A DNA stretch of 64,000 bases from Brevibacterium permense (GTDB taxonomy: Bacteria; Actinomycetota; Actinomycetes; Actinomycetales; Brevibacteriaceae), in contig NZ_JABSSX010000003.1 of assembly GCF_013280495.1 (NCBI RefSeq), positions 124,001 to 188,000 of the forward strand, given 5' to 3'. Positions 1 to 10,341 of the stretch are shown one piece after another. Made by a program: the position numbers and the translations under genes. Below the pieces are notes generated by a model. That model had not been told where the DNA came from. It made no database searches and worked only from the letters and a program-made list of their open reading frames with translations. Every line of letters starts with the position of its first letter. Positions within the stretch are counted from its first letter, which is position 1.

Positions 1-469
1 GGATGCGTCGGGGGAGGGCCTGACCGCTGATGCCGACCTGAGCAAAGAATCGCCGTCCATCAGCGCCGAAGACGCGATCAAGACTGCCGAGGAGGAAGTC
101 GGGAACGGAATCGTTCACGGCATCGAGCTCGACTGGGACGACAAAGAAGAGGCCTGGCAGTACGACGTCTCGATCCTCGACGGCGCCACCGACCACGACG
201 TCGAGATCGACGCCGACTCCGGACAGATCGTCGAACACGAGCAGGATTCGACCGACGACAAAGAAGAGCCCATCGACCTCAACGACCCGATGACCGTCGA
301 CGACGCACTCAAACTCGCGCAGGAGAAGGCGTCCGGCAAGCTCGTCGGCTGGAAGCTCGAATACGACGACAGCATGCTGGAATACCAATTCGACTTCTCC
401 GATGGCGGGGAGGAGACGGAAATCACCGTCGACACCGACACCAGACGCGTCACCGTCGACGATGCCTGA
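1..469 (+). CDS. PepSY-domain protein, C-terminal part (cut by window start)
   Basis: Reading from base 2 gives an uninterrupted frame of 155 residues ending in TGA at 467-469. It is acidic and carries two PepSY-like repeats: one near residues 20-80 (AEDAIKTAEEEV, then DVSILDG and IDADSGQIVE), one near residues 95-153 (TVDDALKLAQEKA, then YQFDFSDG and VDTDTRRVTV). PepSY domains occur in secreted or membrane proteins and are thought to modulate peptidases or bind ligands outside the cell. The N-terminus, where a signal peptide or lipobox would lie, is outside the window. The stop overlaps the start of the next gene by 8 nt, which suggests translational coupling. Confidence 0.8.
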   Translation, partial: DASGEGLTADADLSKESPSISAEDAIKTAEEEVGNGIVHGIELDWDDKEEAWQYDVSILDGATDHDVEIDADSGQIVEHEQDSTDDKEEPIDLNDPMTVDDALKLAQEKASGKLVGWKLEYDDSMLEYQFDFSDGGEETEITVDTDTRRVTVDDA

Positions 470-1121
470 CACCGGTCGCCTCATCGTCATCGCCGGGCCC
501 ATGTTCTCCGGCAAGTCCGAGGAGCTCATGCGCCGGGTGAGGAGGGCGACCATCGCCGGTGTCGCCGTCCTCGTGGTGTCCCATTCGCTCGACACCCGCT
601 CGCCGCTCTCGACGATCACCTCACATATCGGAGCTCACATCCCCGCGGTGCCGCTGTCGGACGTGAACTCCCTCGCCGAGGCGGCCCGCTCTGCCGACTA
701 TGATCTCGTCGCCATCGATGAGGCGCAGTTCTTCGGACCCGAGCTCGTCCCCGTTGTCGAGGCGCTCCTTCGCGACGGGATCGACGTCATCGTCGAGGGG
801 CTGTGCGTGACCTTCGACGGAGAGCCATTCGAACCGCTGCCGAGTCTCATGGCCGTGGCCGAAGAAGTGCTCAGGCTCACCGCGGTCTGCACGATCTGCG
901 GCCGCGATGCCGTCTTTCATCAACGGCTCAAAGACTCGCAGCGCGGATCGGGTGCTGCAGAGGCATCGGAGGCGGCCTCGGATGAGGACCCACCGAGTGT
1001 TGCCGCCACCGCCATCGATGCCAGCCACGTCGGGGGCCTCGACACCTATGTCGCCCGCTGCCGCGAACATTTTAATCGAGGTCGTGCCACAACGTCAGCC
1101 GTCAGCAGTTCTCAGACATAG
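462..1121 (+). CDS. Thymidine kinase family protein (divergent copy)
   Basis: A 219-residue protein of the type II thymidine kinase family, which phosphorylates thymidine to dTMP with ATP for salvage. Visible are the P-loop GPMFSGKS (residues 12-19), the DEAQFF motif (86-91) with the likely catalytic Glu87, and zinc ligands CTIC (143-146) and CREH (200-203). An acidic, Ala/Ser-rich insertion of about 30 residues separates the two zinc half-sites and replaces most of the usual lasso region. The ATG at 462 is chosen because the protein starts right at the P-loop strand and overlaps the PepSY stop. A second, more typical thymidine kinase lies at 50386-51027, so this copy may have a different substrate preference. 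Confidence 0.82.
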   Translation: MPDTGRLIVIAGPMFSGKSEELMRRVRRATIAGVAVLVVSHSLDTRSPLSTITSHIGAHIPAVPLSDVNSLAEAARSADYDLVAIDEAQFFGPELVPVVEALLRDGIDVIVEGLCVTFDGEPFEPLPSLMAVAEEVLRLTAVCTICGRDAVFHQRLKDSQRGSGAAEASEAASDEDPPSVAATAIDASHVGGLDTYVARCREHFNRGRATTSAVSSSQT

Positions 1122-1193
1122 CCGGTGACAGGACTCTCGCCTTTGCCGGTGGGGTGTTGCTTCTGACATGGGAGAACGTCGGTCAGGATTCTC

Positions 1194-3014
1194 ATGTCAG
1201 TGGCGATCGATAGTGTTTTGGGCATGGAAGCAGAGCAGGTTCCAGACGTTCTCACCGAGATCCGTCGGTGGCGTGTCAGTCTGTCCGAGCTGCCCCCGGC
1301 GAAGACCGAGGAAGAAGCCATCGATCGCATCACTGCACTCGAGGAACTCGCGTCGGCGAGTGCGGCCGCGCAGGCCCGTGAGACCCTGACGTTCGACATG
1401 CTCCGCCGCAATCGCGAAGCCGAAGACGGTGTCGCCAGCAAGAAGCAGGGACGTGGCCTAGGAGCCGAGGTGGCCCTGGCGAGGAAGGTCTCGCGCTCCC
1501 GCGGAGACGCACTGTTGAAGTTCTCCCGGACTCTGCTCATGGACCTGCCGAGGACGTTTGCGGCGATGAAGGGCGGTGACATCTCGGAAGAGAAAGCGCG
1601 GGTTGTTGCCAAGGAGTCCGACTGGCTGCCGAGGGCGAAGAAGCATGAGCTCGATGAGTGCATGGCCGAACGCCTTTCCGAGGTGGGTGTCAGGCGACTC
1701 GGCAACGAGGTGCGAGCGCTTGCGCAGAAGCTCGACCAGCAGGCCGCGGTCGACCACTTGGAACGCTGCATCGAAGAGCGTTCGGTGAGTGTGCGTCCGG
1801 CTCCGGGGAACATGGCCTACCTGACCGCGCTGCTGCCGATGCCGCAGGCGGTTGCCGCTTTTGCGAACCTGACGAAATCGGCACAGTCTGTCATCGCCAC
1901 GGGTGAAGCCGACGGTCGCTCGCAGAGTCAGATCGCGGCAGACCTGCTGGTCGAACGCCTGACCGGGCAGGAATCGGCCAAAGCCGTGCCGACGGAGGTG
2001 CACCTGATCATGCAGGCGAGTAGTCTGTTCGCACCGGGGGAGGAATCGGCATGGTTCCCCGGAGTCGGACCGATCCCGGCCGAGGTTGCCAGAGATTTCG
2101 TGGCCGAGAATGATGCTCCGGTGTTCCTACGTCGCCTGTACACGCGGCCGGAGGACGGACAGCTTGTGCGGATGGATTCTCGCCGCAGGGAGTTTGCCGG
2201 ACTGCTCCGGCGCATGATCGTTATGCGTGATGATGTGTGCCGCTCGCCCTGGTGCGACGCGCCGATCAAGCAGGCCGATCACGCGGTCTCCTTCGCCACC
2301 GGCGGAGACACCGAATGGGAGAACTCCTCCGGCCTGTGCGCGGCCTGCAATTATGCGAAGGAACTCGCGGGGTGGCGGCATAGGGCAACGCCGGATGCGC
2401 TCGAAGTGGTCACGCCTACGGGTCACCGCTACCGCTCGCGCACCAAACCGATCAGCGAGCCCGACCCGGGCCTGGTCGGCGGCGAGAGCGTCGCCGAGAC
2501 GACTGCTCCGCCGGGTATCCTCGCAGGAACCGGTCCGCCGAACCCGGCAGTCGATTCCGACCCACCAACTGTTGAGGGCGGACCAAGACCACCGGCCGAG
2601 ACGGCCGAAGACAGCACAGCTGCAGGTCCTGTAGCTGCAGACACCGCACCCGGTTCAGGTGCGCCTGCGTCGGGCGAGTCGTCTGCATCGGGCGAAGCGC
2701 CTGCATCAGGAGAGGTCGAGGGTGCTGACGAAGATCCCGACGACCAGCAGCGGCGGATCTTACTGCCGTGGCGGTTCATTCGCCGGGCCGAGCAGCCGCC
2801 ACCGCTGAGAATCGGCAGCACCACCGTCAGCGTTGATGTCTACGACGCGGACTTCGAGCAGCTGAGCCCGGTCGAGGAGCTGCTGCTCACCGGCATCCGG
2901 GAGCATGTCGGATCCCGGCGAGCCGAGGCAGTGGCTGGAGGTCGTGGTGGCAGCCAACCTGCATTCAGCTACTTTTTCCACAATTCTGCTGGGCGGAAGT
3001 CCAAAGGCGATTGA
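1194..3014 (+). CDS. DUF222 / HNH endonuclease domain protein
   Basis: A 606-residue protein with an alpha-helical DUF222 (13E12 repeat) region over about residues 20-330 and an HNH nuclease motif at about 340-395 (CRSPWCDAPIKQADHAVSFA, then ENSSGLCAACNYAKE). The long C-terminal tail from about 420 is rich in Pro, Ala, Gly and Glu and is probably disordered. This family is highly multicopy in Actinobacteria; no function is firmly assigned, although a DNA-cleaving role is expected from the HNH fold. AGGA lies 6 nt before the ATG. The gene stands alone, convergent with the glycosylase that ends at 3049. Confidence 0.88.
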   Translation: MSVAIDSVLGMEAEQVPDVLTEIRRWRVSLSELPPAKTEEEAIDRITALEELASASAAAQARETLTFDMLRRNREAEDGVASKKQGRGLGAEVALARKVSRSRGDALLKFSRTLLMDLPRTFAAMKGGDISEEKARVVAKESDWLPRAKKHELDECMAERLSEVGVRRLGNEVRALAQKLDQQAAVDHLERCIEERSVSVRPAPGNMAYLTALLPMPQAVAAFANLTKSAQSVIATGEADGRSQSQIAADLLVERLTGQESAKAVPTEVHLIMQASSLFAPGEESAWFPGVGPIPAEVARDFVAENDAPVFLRRLYTRPEDGQLVRMDSRRREFAGLLRRMIVMRDDVCRSPWCDAPIKQADHAVSFATGGDTEWENSSGLCAACNYAKELAGWRHRATPDALEVVTPTGHRYRSRTKPISEPDPGLVGGESVAETTAPPGILAGTGPPNPAVDSDPPTVEGGPRPPAETAEDSTAAGPVAADTAPGSGAPASGESSASGEAPASGEVEGADEDPDDQQRRILLPWRFIRRAEQPPPLRIGSTTVSVDVYDADFEQLSPVEELLLTGIREHVGSRRAEAVAGGRGGSQPAFSYFFHNSAGRKSKGD

Positions 3015-3048
3015 ACGTGCCCTCCATCCTCGACAACGGGTCTCCGTG

Positions 3049-3693
3049 TCAGTCGTCGATGCTCTCCCACACCTCGCGCCAGATGCGTGCGAGGTCTGGG
3101 ATCTGATAGTGGGCGTTGAGGCCGCTCGGCTGCGGAACCACATGCAGCGCCACATCAGCCGGCCACCCGTCGATCAGCGTCGTATCCTGCCGGCCGAGCT
3201 GAGCTTTCGGCACCTGAAAGCCGGTGCGGAACGCTGTGATCCCGGCGATCGCGACCGCCCGGGGCCGGATATCGGCAAGACGCTCGATGAGGTGAGCCGC
3301 ACCTTCACGCAGCTCCTGCCGGGAGAGTTCGTCGGCACGGACAGTGGCTCGCCCCACGAGGTTGGTCAGACCGATTCCATGACTGAGCAGCTGCAGCTCA
3401 TCCGCAGGCTCGAGCCCGCACGAGGCATCGACTTGGTGATCGGTGAGACCCGCCTGATGCAGAGACGGCCAGAACCGGTTGCCGGGACGTGCGAACGGCG
3501 CATTCACCGCGGCCGTCCACAGCCCCGGGTTGATGCCGACGATGAGCAGCTTCAGCCCGGAGGAATCGGTCGGCAGAATATCGTCGATCGCATTCGGGTC
3601 GTCCGTGGCGAAAGCCGCGAGATCGTCCTTGGTCGGTTTGCGACCGCCCAGAGGGGATGGCCGACGATTGCTGACGAAGTTGTCCTCACTCAC
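3049..3693 (-). CDS. Mismatch-specific uracil/thymine-DNA glycosylase (Mug/TDG family)
   Basis: About 214 residues. The signature GINPGL is followed by a Phe-Ala-Arg-Pro-Gly-Asn-Arg-Phe-Trp segment, the typical Mug active-site and wedge region. The enzyme would excise uracil or thymine from G:U or G:T mismatches in base-excision repair. The start is uncertain: the frame is open up to a GTG at 3759, which would overlap the divergent gene at 3717. GTG codons at 3693 and 3702 avoid that overlap, and similarity begins well inside this region. The intergenic space shared with the divergent gene is therefore very short. Confidence 0.85.
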   Translation of the reverse strand: MSEDNFVSNRRPSPLGGRKPTKDDLAAFATDDPNAIDDILPTDSSGLKLLIVGINPGLWTAAVNAPFARPGNRFWPSLHQAGLTDHQVDASCGLEPADELQLLSHGIGLTNLVGRATVRADELSRQELREGAAHLIERLADIRPRAVAIAGITAFRTGFQVPKAQLGRQDTTLIDGWPADVALHVVPQPSGLNAHYQIPDLARIWREVWESIDD

Positions 3694-3716
3694 ACCTTTC
3701 ACACTACCGTCGTACC

Positions 3717-4232
3717 ATGAGCCACGATCATGTGACCCCACAGCCCGGAGAGTCCGCACCCTTCCATTTCAACGACCGCTGGATCACCGACGCCGGATCC
3801 GAATCGGTGTGGGCGGTTCTGGAACAGGTCGACGAGTGGCCTGGGTGGTGGCCGGGACTGACCGCTGCCGAGAGGGTCGTGGACGCACAGGCCGACGTTG
3901 ACGCCGCCGATCTGCCGGTGACCCCCGGCCGCCGAGCCCGCCTTCAGGTCCGGGCACCGATCGGGTGGTCTCTTCGGTTCTCCATCGAAGTCGACGAGGT
4001 CGCTGCACCCCATCACATCCGGTTCCGGGCGAGCGGTGATCTCCGCGGCGAAGGCCGATGGACTCTGACCGCTACCGAGGGGGTGACAACAATCGATTCT
4101 CTGTGGTGCGTGACGACGAGCAGACCGATCATCAGAGCGATGCGACCGCTGTCCGGACTCATGCACGGAGCAGTGATGAGAGCCGGCGAACGGGGGCTGC
4201 GATCACGACTGGCCGACCGGTCCGGCTCCTGA
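3717..4232 (+). CDS. SRPBCC (START-like) family protein
   Basis: A 171-residue protein with the helix-grip pattern of the SRPBCC/polyketide cyclase superfamily. An N-terminal beta strand leads to a Ser-Val-Trp-Ala-Val-Leu helix and a WPGWWPGL turn; several strands follow, and a long C-terminal helix begins near residue 138. Members bind hydrophobic ligands, and many actinobacterial ones are uncharacterised. No catalytic residues can be assigned. It is divergent from the mug-like gene and followed by convergent thiF. The ATG at 3717 is the first in frame. Confidence 0.75.
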   Translation: MSHDHVTPQPGESAPFHFNDRWITDAGSESVWAVLEQVDEWPGWWPGLTAAERVVDAQADVDAADLPVTPGRRARLQVRAPIGWSLRFSIEVDEVAAPHHIRFRASGDLRGEGRWTLTATEGVTTIDSLWCVTTSRPIIRAMRPLSGLMHGAVMRAGERGLRSRLADRSGS

Positions 4233-4268
4233 GCGAACCGGTACCCAGGTCCTCGAATCTGCCGGTCG

Positions 4269-6502
<2,234 letters not shown>

Positions 6503-6506
<4 letters not shown>

Positions 6507-7660
6507 GAGATGCTCCTCATCGGGTAGGCAGCGGTGTGGTCTGTGGTGAAGCGGTGTGGGGACACGGACTCGAGCGACCCGTCAGGAGGCCAGTCGGACA
6601 CGGCTCCCAGTGCGAGTTCGGCGCCGAGCCTGCCGCCGAACGGGGCCAAGAGGATGCCGTGGCGGAAGTACCCGGTGCTCACGACGCAGCCGGGATCGAT
6701 GCGCCCGATCATCGGCAGGTCATCGGGCGAGCCTGGCCGGGCACGGGTGGTGATATCGGTGATCTCCGCGTCGAGGATGCCCGGGACGAGTCGCTGCCCG
6801 TCGGCGAGCAGCCGGTGAATCGCCCCGGCCGGAGTGCCGAAGAGTCCGTCCTCACGGGAACTGGCACCGAGCACGATCTCGCCGTCGGGGCGGGGGACCA
6901 AGTAGACGGAGCGACCGTTGACCAGCCCGCGGATGGTGCGGCTCAGCAACGGAGTCGCCTCGGTGGGGGCACGCAGTCGCAGAACATCACCCCAGACCTC
7001 ACGCAGAGGCAGAGCCGGGGCACCGACGATCGCGGACACAGCGCTGCCGGCGCAGATGATCACCTGATCGGCCTCCAACCGGCGGCCATCGCCCAGTGCG
7101 ACTCCCACAGTCGTATCGCCGTCCTTGATCAGTTCGGCCGCCGGCTGCCGAACGAAGCGCCCTGAATCAGGGGACAGGACAGTCAGCAATGCGGCAGTGA
7201 GCCGACGGGGGTCGATCGAGTGATCGCCTGGAATGTGCACGGCCCCGGCGACGGCAGGCGACAACGACGGCTCAACCCGGCGGGCAGCACTGCCGGTGAT
7301 GAGCTCGGTGGCGAATCCGGATCGCGATTGTGCATCGCGCAGCTCCCGCAGAGCCTGCAGATCTGCTCGGTCACCGGCGCATACCAATGTTCCGGCATCC
7401 GAAAAACCGAGATCGCTGCCGGCGGCGCTCGCCACCTCGCCGGAGAACTGAGGATACATCTGTGCGGAGGCCCGCATCAGCGGATACAGGGGAGTCTGCC
7501 CCCAGACCACCTCGGCGGCGGGAGCGAGCATCCCTGCGGCCGCATGACTCGCACCCTGGGCGGGCGCAGGATCGATGATGGTGACTTCGGCACCGAGGCG
7601 GCGCAGATACCAGGCCGTGGACAGGCCGATGATCCCGGCGCCGACGACAATGACTCTCAT
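6503..7660 (-). CDS. thiO: Glycine oxidase ThiO (FAD-dependent)
   Basis: 385 residues. The N-terminal dinucleotide-binding motif VVGAGIIGLSTAWYLRRLG is followed by a D-amino-acid-oxidase-type substrate domain and a C-terminal YFRHGILLAPFGGRLGAEL segment. ThiO oxidises glycine to the imine used by ThiG. The ATG at 7660 is preceded by GGGAGAAG, which is also the 3' edge of a TPP riboswitch. It is first in the thiO-thiS-thiG-thiF operon. Use of ThiO rather than ThiH fits aerobic actinobacteria. Confidence 0.92.
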
Positions 7661-7663
7661 AGC

Positions 7664-7747
7664 TTCTCCCTCCGGCGGCATGATCCGCATCAGGTCTGAC
7701 GGTCGGCTCTTACGCCCTCTCAGCCTCGTTGGGAGGCTCCCGCGAAC
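7664..7747 (-). promoter_or_regulatory. TPP riboswitch (THI box) upstream of thiO
   Basis: Read on the minus strand, the leader contains the two conserved TPP aptamer cores: AACGAGGCTGAGAGGG (about 7715-7730) and ACCTGATGCGGATCATGCCG (7676-7695), followed by the terminal GGAGGGA. The aptamer ends only about 4 nt before the thiO start and includes its ribosome binding site. This points to control of translation initiation by thiamine pyrophosphate rather than a separate terminator. thiE, read the other way from 7759, has no such element. Confidence 0.93.
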
Positions 7748-7752
7748 TCCTC

Positions 7753-7765
7753 TACTCTATGACCA
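7753..7765 (+). promoter_or_regulatory. Putative -10 element for a leaderless thiE transcript
   Basis: TACTCT at 7753-7758 lies exactly 6 nt before the in-frame ATG at 7765, the spacing expected if transcription starts on that ATG. Leaderless mRNAs are common in Actinobacteria. No Shine-Dalgarno sequence is visible before either candidate start (7759 or 7765). No convincing -35 box is seen because the region is occupied by the opposing riboswitch. Confidence 0.4.
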
Positions 7766-8448
7766 TGACCACACAGATGCCACCGTGCACCGCAGCGCGG
7801 CAGACGAAGAGAGCCTGGAGAGAGGCCCGACTGGCAGAGGCGAAGCTCTACCTGTGCACCGATGCCCGGACCGTTCAAGGCGACCTCGCCGAGTTCCTCG
7901 ACGCCGCCTACCGTGGGGGAGTCGACATCATCCAACTGAGAGACAAGAGCCTCGAAGCTCGCGCCGAGATCGCGGCATTGGAGATCCTCAAAGATGTTGC
8001 CGCCCGTCACGACAAGCTCTTCTCCGTCAACGACCGTGCCGACGTCGCACTGCTGACCGACGCCGATGTCTTCCACGTCGGTCAAGGCGACCTCACCAGT
8101 GCTCAGGCCAGGGCCGTGCTCGGACCCGATATCATCCTCGGCCGCTCGACCCATTCCCTCGAGCAGGCGCTCGCCGCCGAGGCGGACCCGGAGACCGACT
8201 ATTTCTGTGTCGGGCCGGTGTGGGAGACCCCCACGAAGCCCGGACGTGCCGCTGTGGGGACGGCGATGCTGACCGCCGCCGCCGCCGAGGCGGCCAAACC
8301 GTGGTTCGCGATCGGTGGTATCGCGACAGCGGAGAGGCTGGACGCGATCCGTCAAGCGGGCGCGAGGCGTGCCGTCGTCGTCCGTGCGATAACCTCGGCT
8401 GAGGATCCCGCTGCGGCCGCGCGGGAGCTCAAGGAGGAGTTGGAATGA
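7759..8448 (+). CDS. thiE: Thiamine-phosphate synthase ThiE
   Basis: About 229 residues. A TIM-barrel enzyme joining thiazole phosphate and HMP pyrophosphate into thiamine monophosphate. Characteristic segments are [67 protein letters not shown] and [10 protein letters not shown] codons at 7759 and 7765 are both possible; the second fits a leaderless start. The gene is divergent from thiO and its stop overlaps the next gene by 4 nt (ATGA). The HMP branch (thiC, thiD) is not in the window. Confidence 0.93.
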   Translation: MTMTTQMPPCTAARQTKRAWREARLAEAKLYLCTDARTVQGDLAEFLDAAYRGGVDIIQLRDKSLEARAEIAALEILKDVAARHDKLFSVNDRADVALLTDADVFHVGQGDLTSAQARAVLGPDIILGRSTHSLEQALAAEADPETDYFCVGPVWETPTKPGRAAVGTAMLTAAAAEAAKPWFAIGGIATAERLDAIRQAGARRAVVVRAITSAEDPAAAARELKEELE

Positions 8449-9410
8449 CCCACGCAGCTGACAGCGCATCCGACGGAATCGGTGCTGGTGCCGACCTGTC
8501 GATTCTCATCGCCGGGGCGGGGGCCACCGGCGGAGCGTTCGGCACCTATCTGCAGGAGGCCGGACGCGATGTCACTTTCCTGCTCCGACAGGCACGGGCG
8601 GAGACGGTCCGCGCGGAGGGACTGCGCTTCACTGCACCCGGTGATGATCGGACGAATCAGGTCGATGTCATCACCGCTGAGGAGCTCGCAGCCGCACCAC
8701 GAACTTTCGACCTCGTCCTCGTCGCGGTCAAAGCGGGTGGACTCGACTCGGTCATCGCCGACATCGGACCGGCTGTCGGCGAACAGACGACGATCATCCC
8801 GTTCCTCAACGGTATGGCTCAGATCGAGAAGCTGCAGAGCAGATACCCCGGACAGGTGCTCGGAGGGTTCGTCAAGATCGTCGGCACCATCAGGGGCGGA
8901 GCTGTCGTTCAGCTCACCGACTTGGCCGTGATGACCATCGGAGACCTCCACGGTGCCGAAGTGCCCACACGAATCGTCGAGGCGCTCGATGTGCCCGGAT
9001 TCAAACTCCAGACCGTCGGTGGAATCATCGATGGGCTGTGGGAGAAATGGACTTTCATCGCCGCGGCGGGAGTCGTCACCTGCCTGTTCCGAGCCCCGGT
9101 CGGAGCGATCATGGAAGCCGGCGGCAGATCGCACGTGCATGCCATCGTCGATGAACTCGAAGCCGTAGCAGCTGCGGCCGGACACTCGGTGTCGGAGGCC
9201 TCCCACGCCACGACAATCAAGATGCTCACCGAGGACGGTTCGGCCTTCACCTCGTCCCTCTACCGGGACGTGACGGCAGGGCTGCCGAGCGAAACGGAGC
9301 ACATCCTCGGCGACCTATCGCTCAAGGCAGAGGAACTGGGAGTGGCGACGCCGCTGCTCGACCTCACGCTTGTGCAGCTGCGGGCAGGGGAAGCCCAGAA
9401 GCAGCTCTGA
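8445..9410 (+). CDS. 2-dehydropantoate 2-reductase (ApbA/PanE) family protein
   Basis: 321 residues with an N-terminal Rossmann motif [19 protein letters not shown] and a C-terminal helical domain typical of ketopantoate reductases. These make pantoate from ketopantoate with NADPH in coenzyme A synthesis, although many family members act on other 2-keto acids. The gene is translationally coupled to thiE, so the historical ApbA link between this family and thiamine metabolism may be relevant. The 3' end overlaps the convergent gene that ends at 9364 by 47 nt. Confidence 0.82.
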   Translation: MTHAADSASDGIGAGADLSILIAGAGATGGAFGTYLQEAGRDVTFLLRQARAETVRAEGLRFTAPGDDRTNQVDVITAEELAAAPRTFDLVLVAVKAGGLDSVIADIGPAVGEQTTIIPFLNGMAQIEKLQSRYPGQVLGGFVKIVGTIRGGAVVQLTDLAVMTIGDLHGAEVPTRIVEALDVPGFKLQTVGGIIDGLWEKWTFIAAAGVVTCLFRAPVGAIMEAGGRSHVHAIVDELEAVAAAAGHSVSEASHATTIKMLTEDGSAFTSSLYRDVTAGLPSETEHILGDLSLKAEELGVATPLLDLTLVQLRAGEAQKQL

Positions 9411-9939
9411 CTTCGGCAATGCCGGTGCGCAGCATCGCCAGATACGGCTCCTGCGGCTGAGTGTGTTCGACGTCGGACGAACCATGCGCGGCGGTGAACG
9501 TGACCATGGGGACGCCGTCGACATCGTCGAGGACGAGCAGCGTCTCGTAGCCGCCCGGACCCAGAGAGTGGGAGCTGCCGGCTGCCAGATCGAAGACGAG
9601 GCGTTCCAGCGGACTGTCTGGTTCGGGCGGTCGGTGCATCTCCTGTGCCGCCACATCGGCGAACTGTTCGGCAGTGATGAGGTAGGCCTTGGCGGGGGTC
9701 GGTCCGGGGACGAAATGATCGTAGAAGGCCATGCCGCCGCCCCACACCTTGGATTCGCCGGCGAAATAGATCGTTCCGGGCAGTTCGATTCCGGCTTCTG
9801 CGCGGGGCAGTGTTGCGTCCCTGGCACCTGGATAGGTGACCATCGCCCCGGGCGGTCGCCCGCCCTGCAGATAGCAGGCGAGCCGATCGCGAGCCATGTT
9901 CGATCCGTAGCTGACGTACCACACATATGTTTGAGACAT
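9364..9939 (-). CDS. Gamma-glutamylcyclotransferase-like (GGCT/AIG2 fold) protein
   Basis: 191 residues starting with VWYVSYGSNM, the substrate-binding signature of the GGCT-like fold. I recall actinobacterial homologues being labelled histone deacetylase, which is probably a misannotation. Later segments are ELPGTIYFAGESKVWGGGMAF and KAYLITAEQFADV. The substrate is unknown. ATG codons at 9939 and 9948 are possible; the frame runs open far upstream without similarity. It overlaps the 3' end of the convergent reductase gene by 47 nt. No clear ribosome binding site is visible. Confidence 0.65.
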   Translation of the reverse strand: MSQTYVWYVSYGSNMARDRLACYLQGGRPPGAMVTYPGARDATLPRAEAGIELPGTIYFAGESKVWGGGMAFYDHFVPGPTPAKAYLITAEQFADVAAQEMHRPPEPDSPLERLVFDLAAGSSHSLGPGGYETLLVLDDVDGVPMVTFTAAHGSSDVEHTQPQEPYLAMLRTGIAEVRAASGLPLPAAAQA

Positions 9940-10014
9940 CCGTGCCATCGTGACATCTCGGTCTTGGAATTCGGTGAATCGGTGCCGTGTGCGTCCTCTC
10001 CCGCGCCGGCGTAA

Positions 10015-10341
10015 TCGGCGGACGAGCTCGGCGCTGCCGGTGATGGCCAGGGCGATGCCGATGCCCACGGCGACCCCGACGTCGTCCGGCAGCTGCTCAC
10101 CACCTCGGAGAGGCAGAACACACTGCCGACCCTGACTTCGCGAGAGAGTGAAGTGCTCGAGGCGATGGCCGAAAGACTGTCGAACCAGGGAATCGGGGAA
10201 CGGCTCTTCGTCTCGGTCAGCTCCGTCGAAAAGGCGATCAGCTCTATCTTCGATAAACTCGGCCTCCAGGCAGGGGAGACCACGAGCCGTGGTGTCGCGG
10301 CAGTGCTCGCCTGCCTCAGCCGAGAACGAGGAGAGAAATGA
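10015..10341 (+). pseudogene. Truncated LuxR/NarL-type response regulator (HTH remnant)
   Basis: After an in-frame stop at 10012-10014 the frame reads DPDVVRQLL, typical of the link between receiver and output domains. A complete LuxR-type helix-turn-helix follows (LTSRESEVLEAMAERLSNQG, then VEKAISSIFDKLGL) and ends at 10341. The receiver domain with its phospho-acceptor Asp is missing; upstream DNA codes for the opposing GGCT-like gene. The only in-frame starts (GTG 10153, ATG 10165) would begin inside the HTH. Its stop overlaps the lldD start (ATGA), so translation of the remnant might still influence lldD. Confidence 0.75.

Noticed and set aside
1194..3014. DUF222/HNH gene as a mobile intron or homing endonuclease
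   Set aside because: No intron boundaries, host-gene split or flanking repeats are visible; the family is simply multicopy in Actinobacteria.
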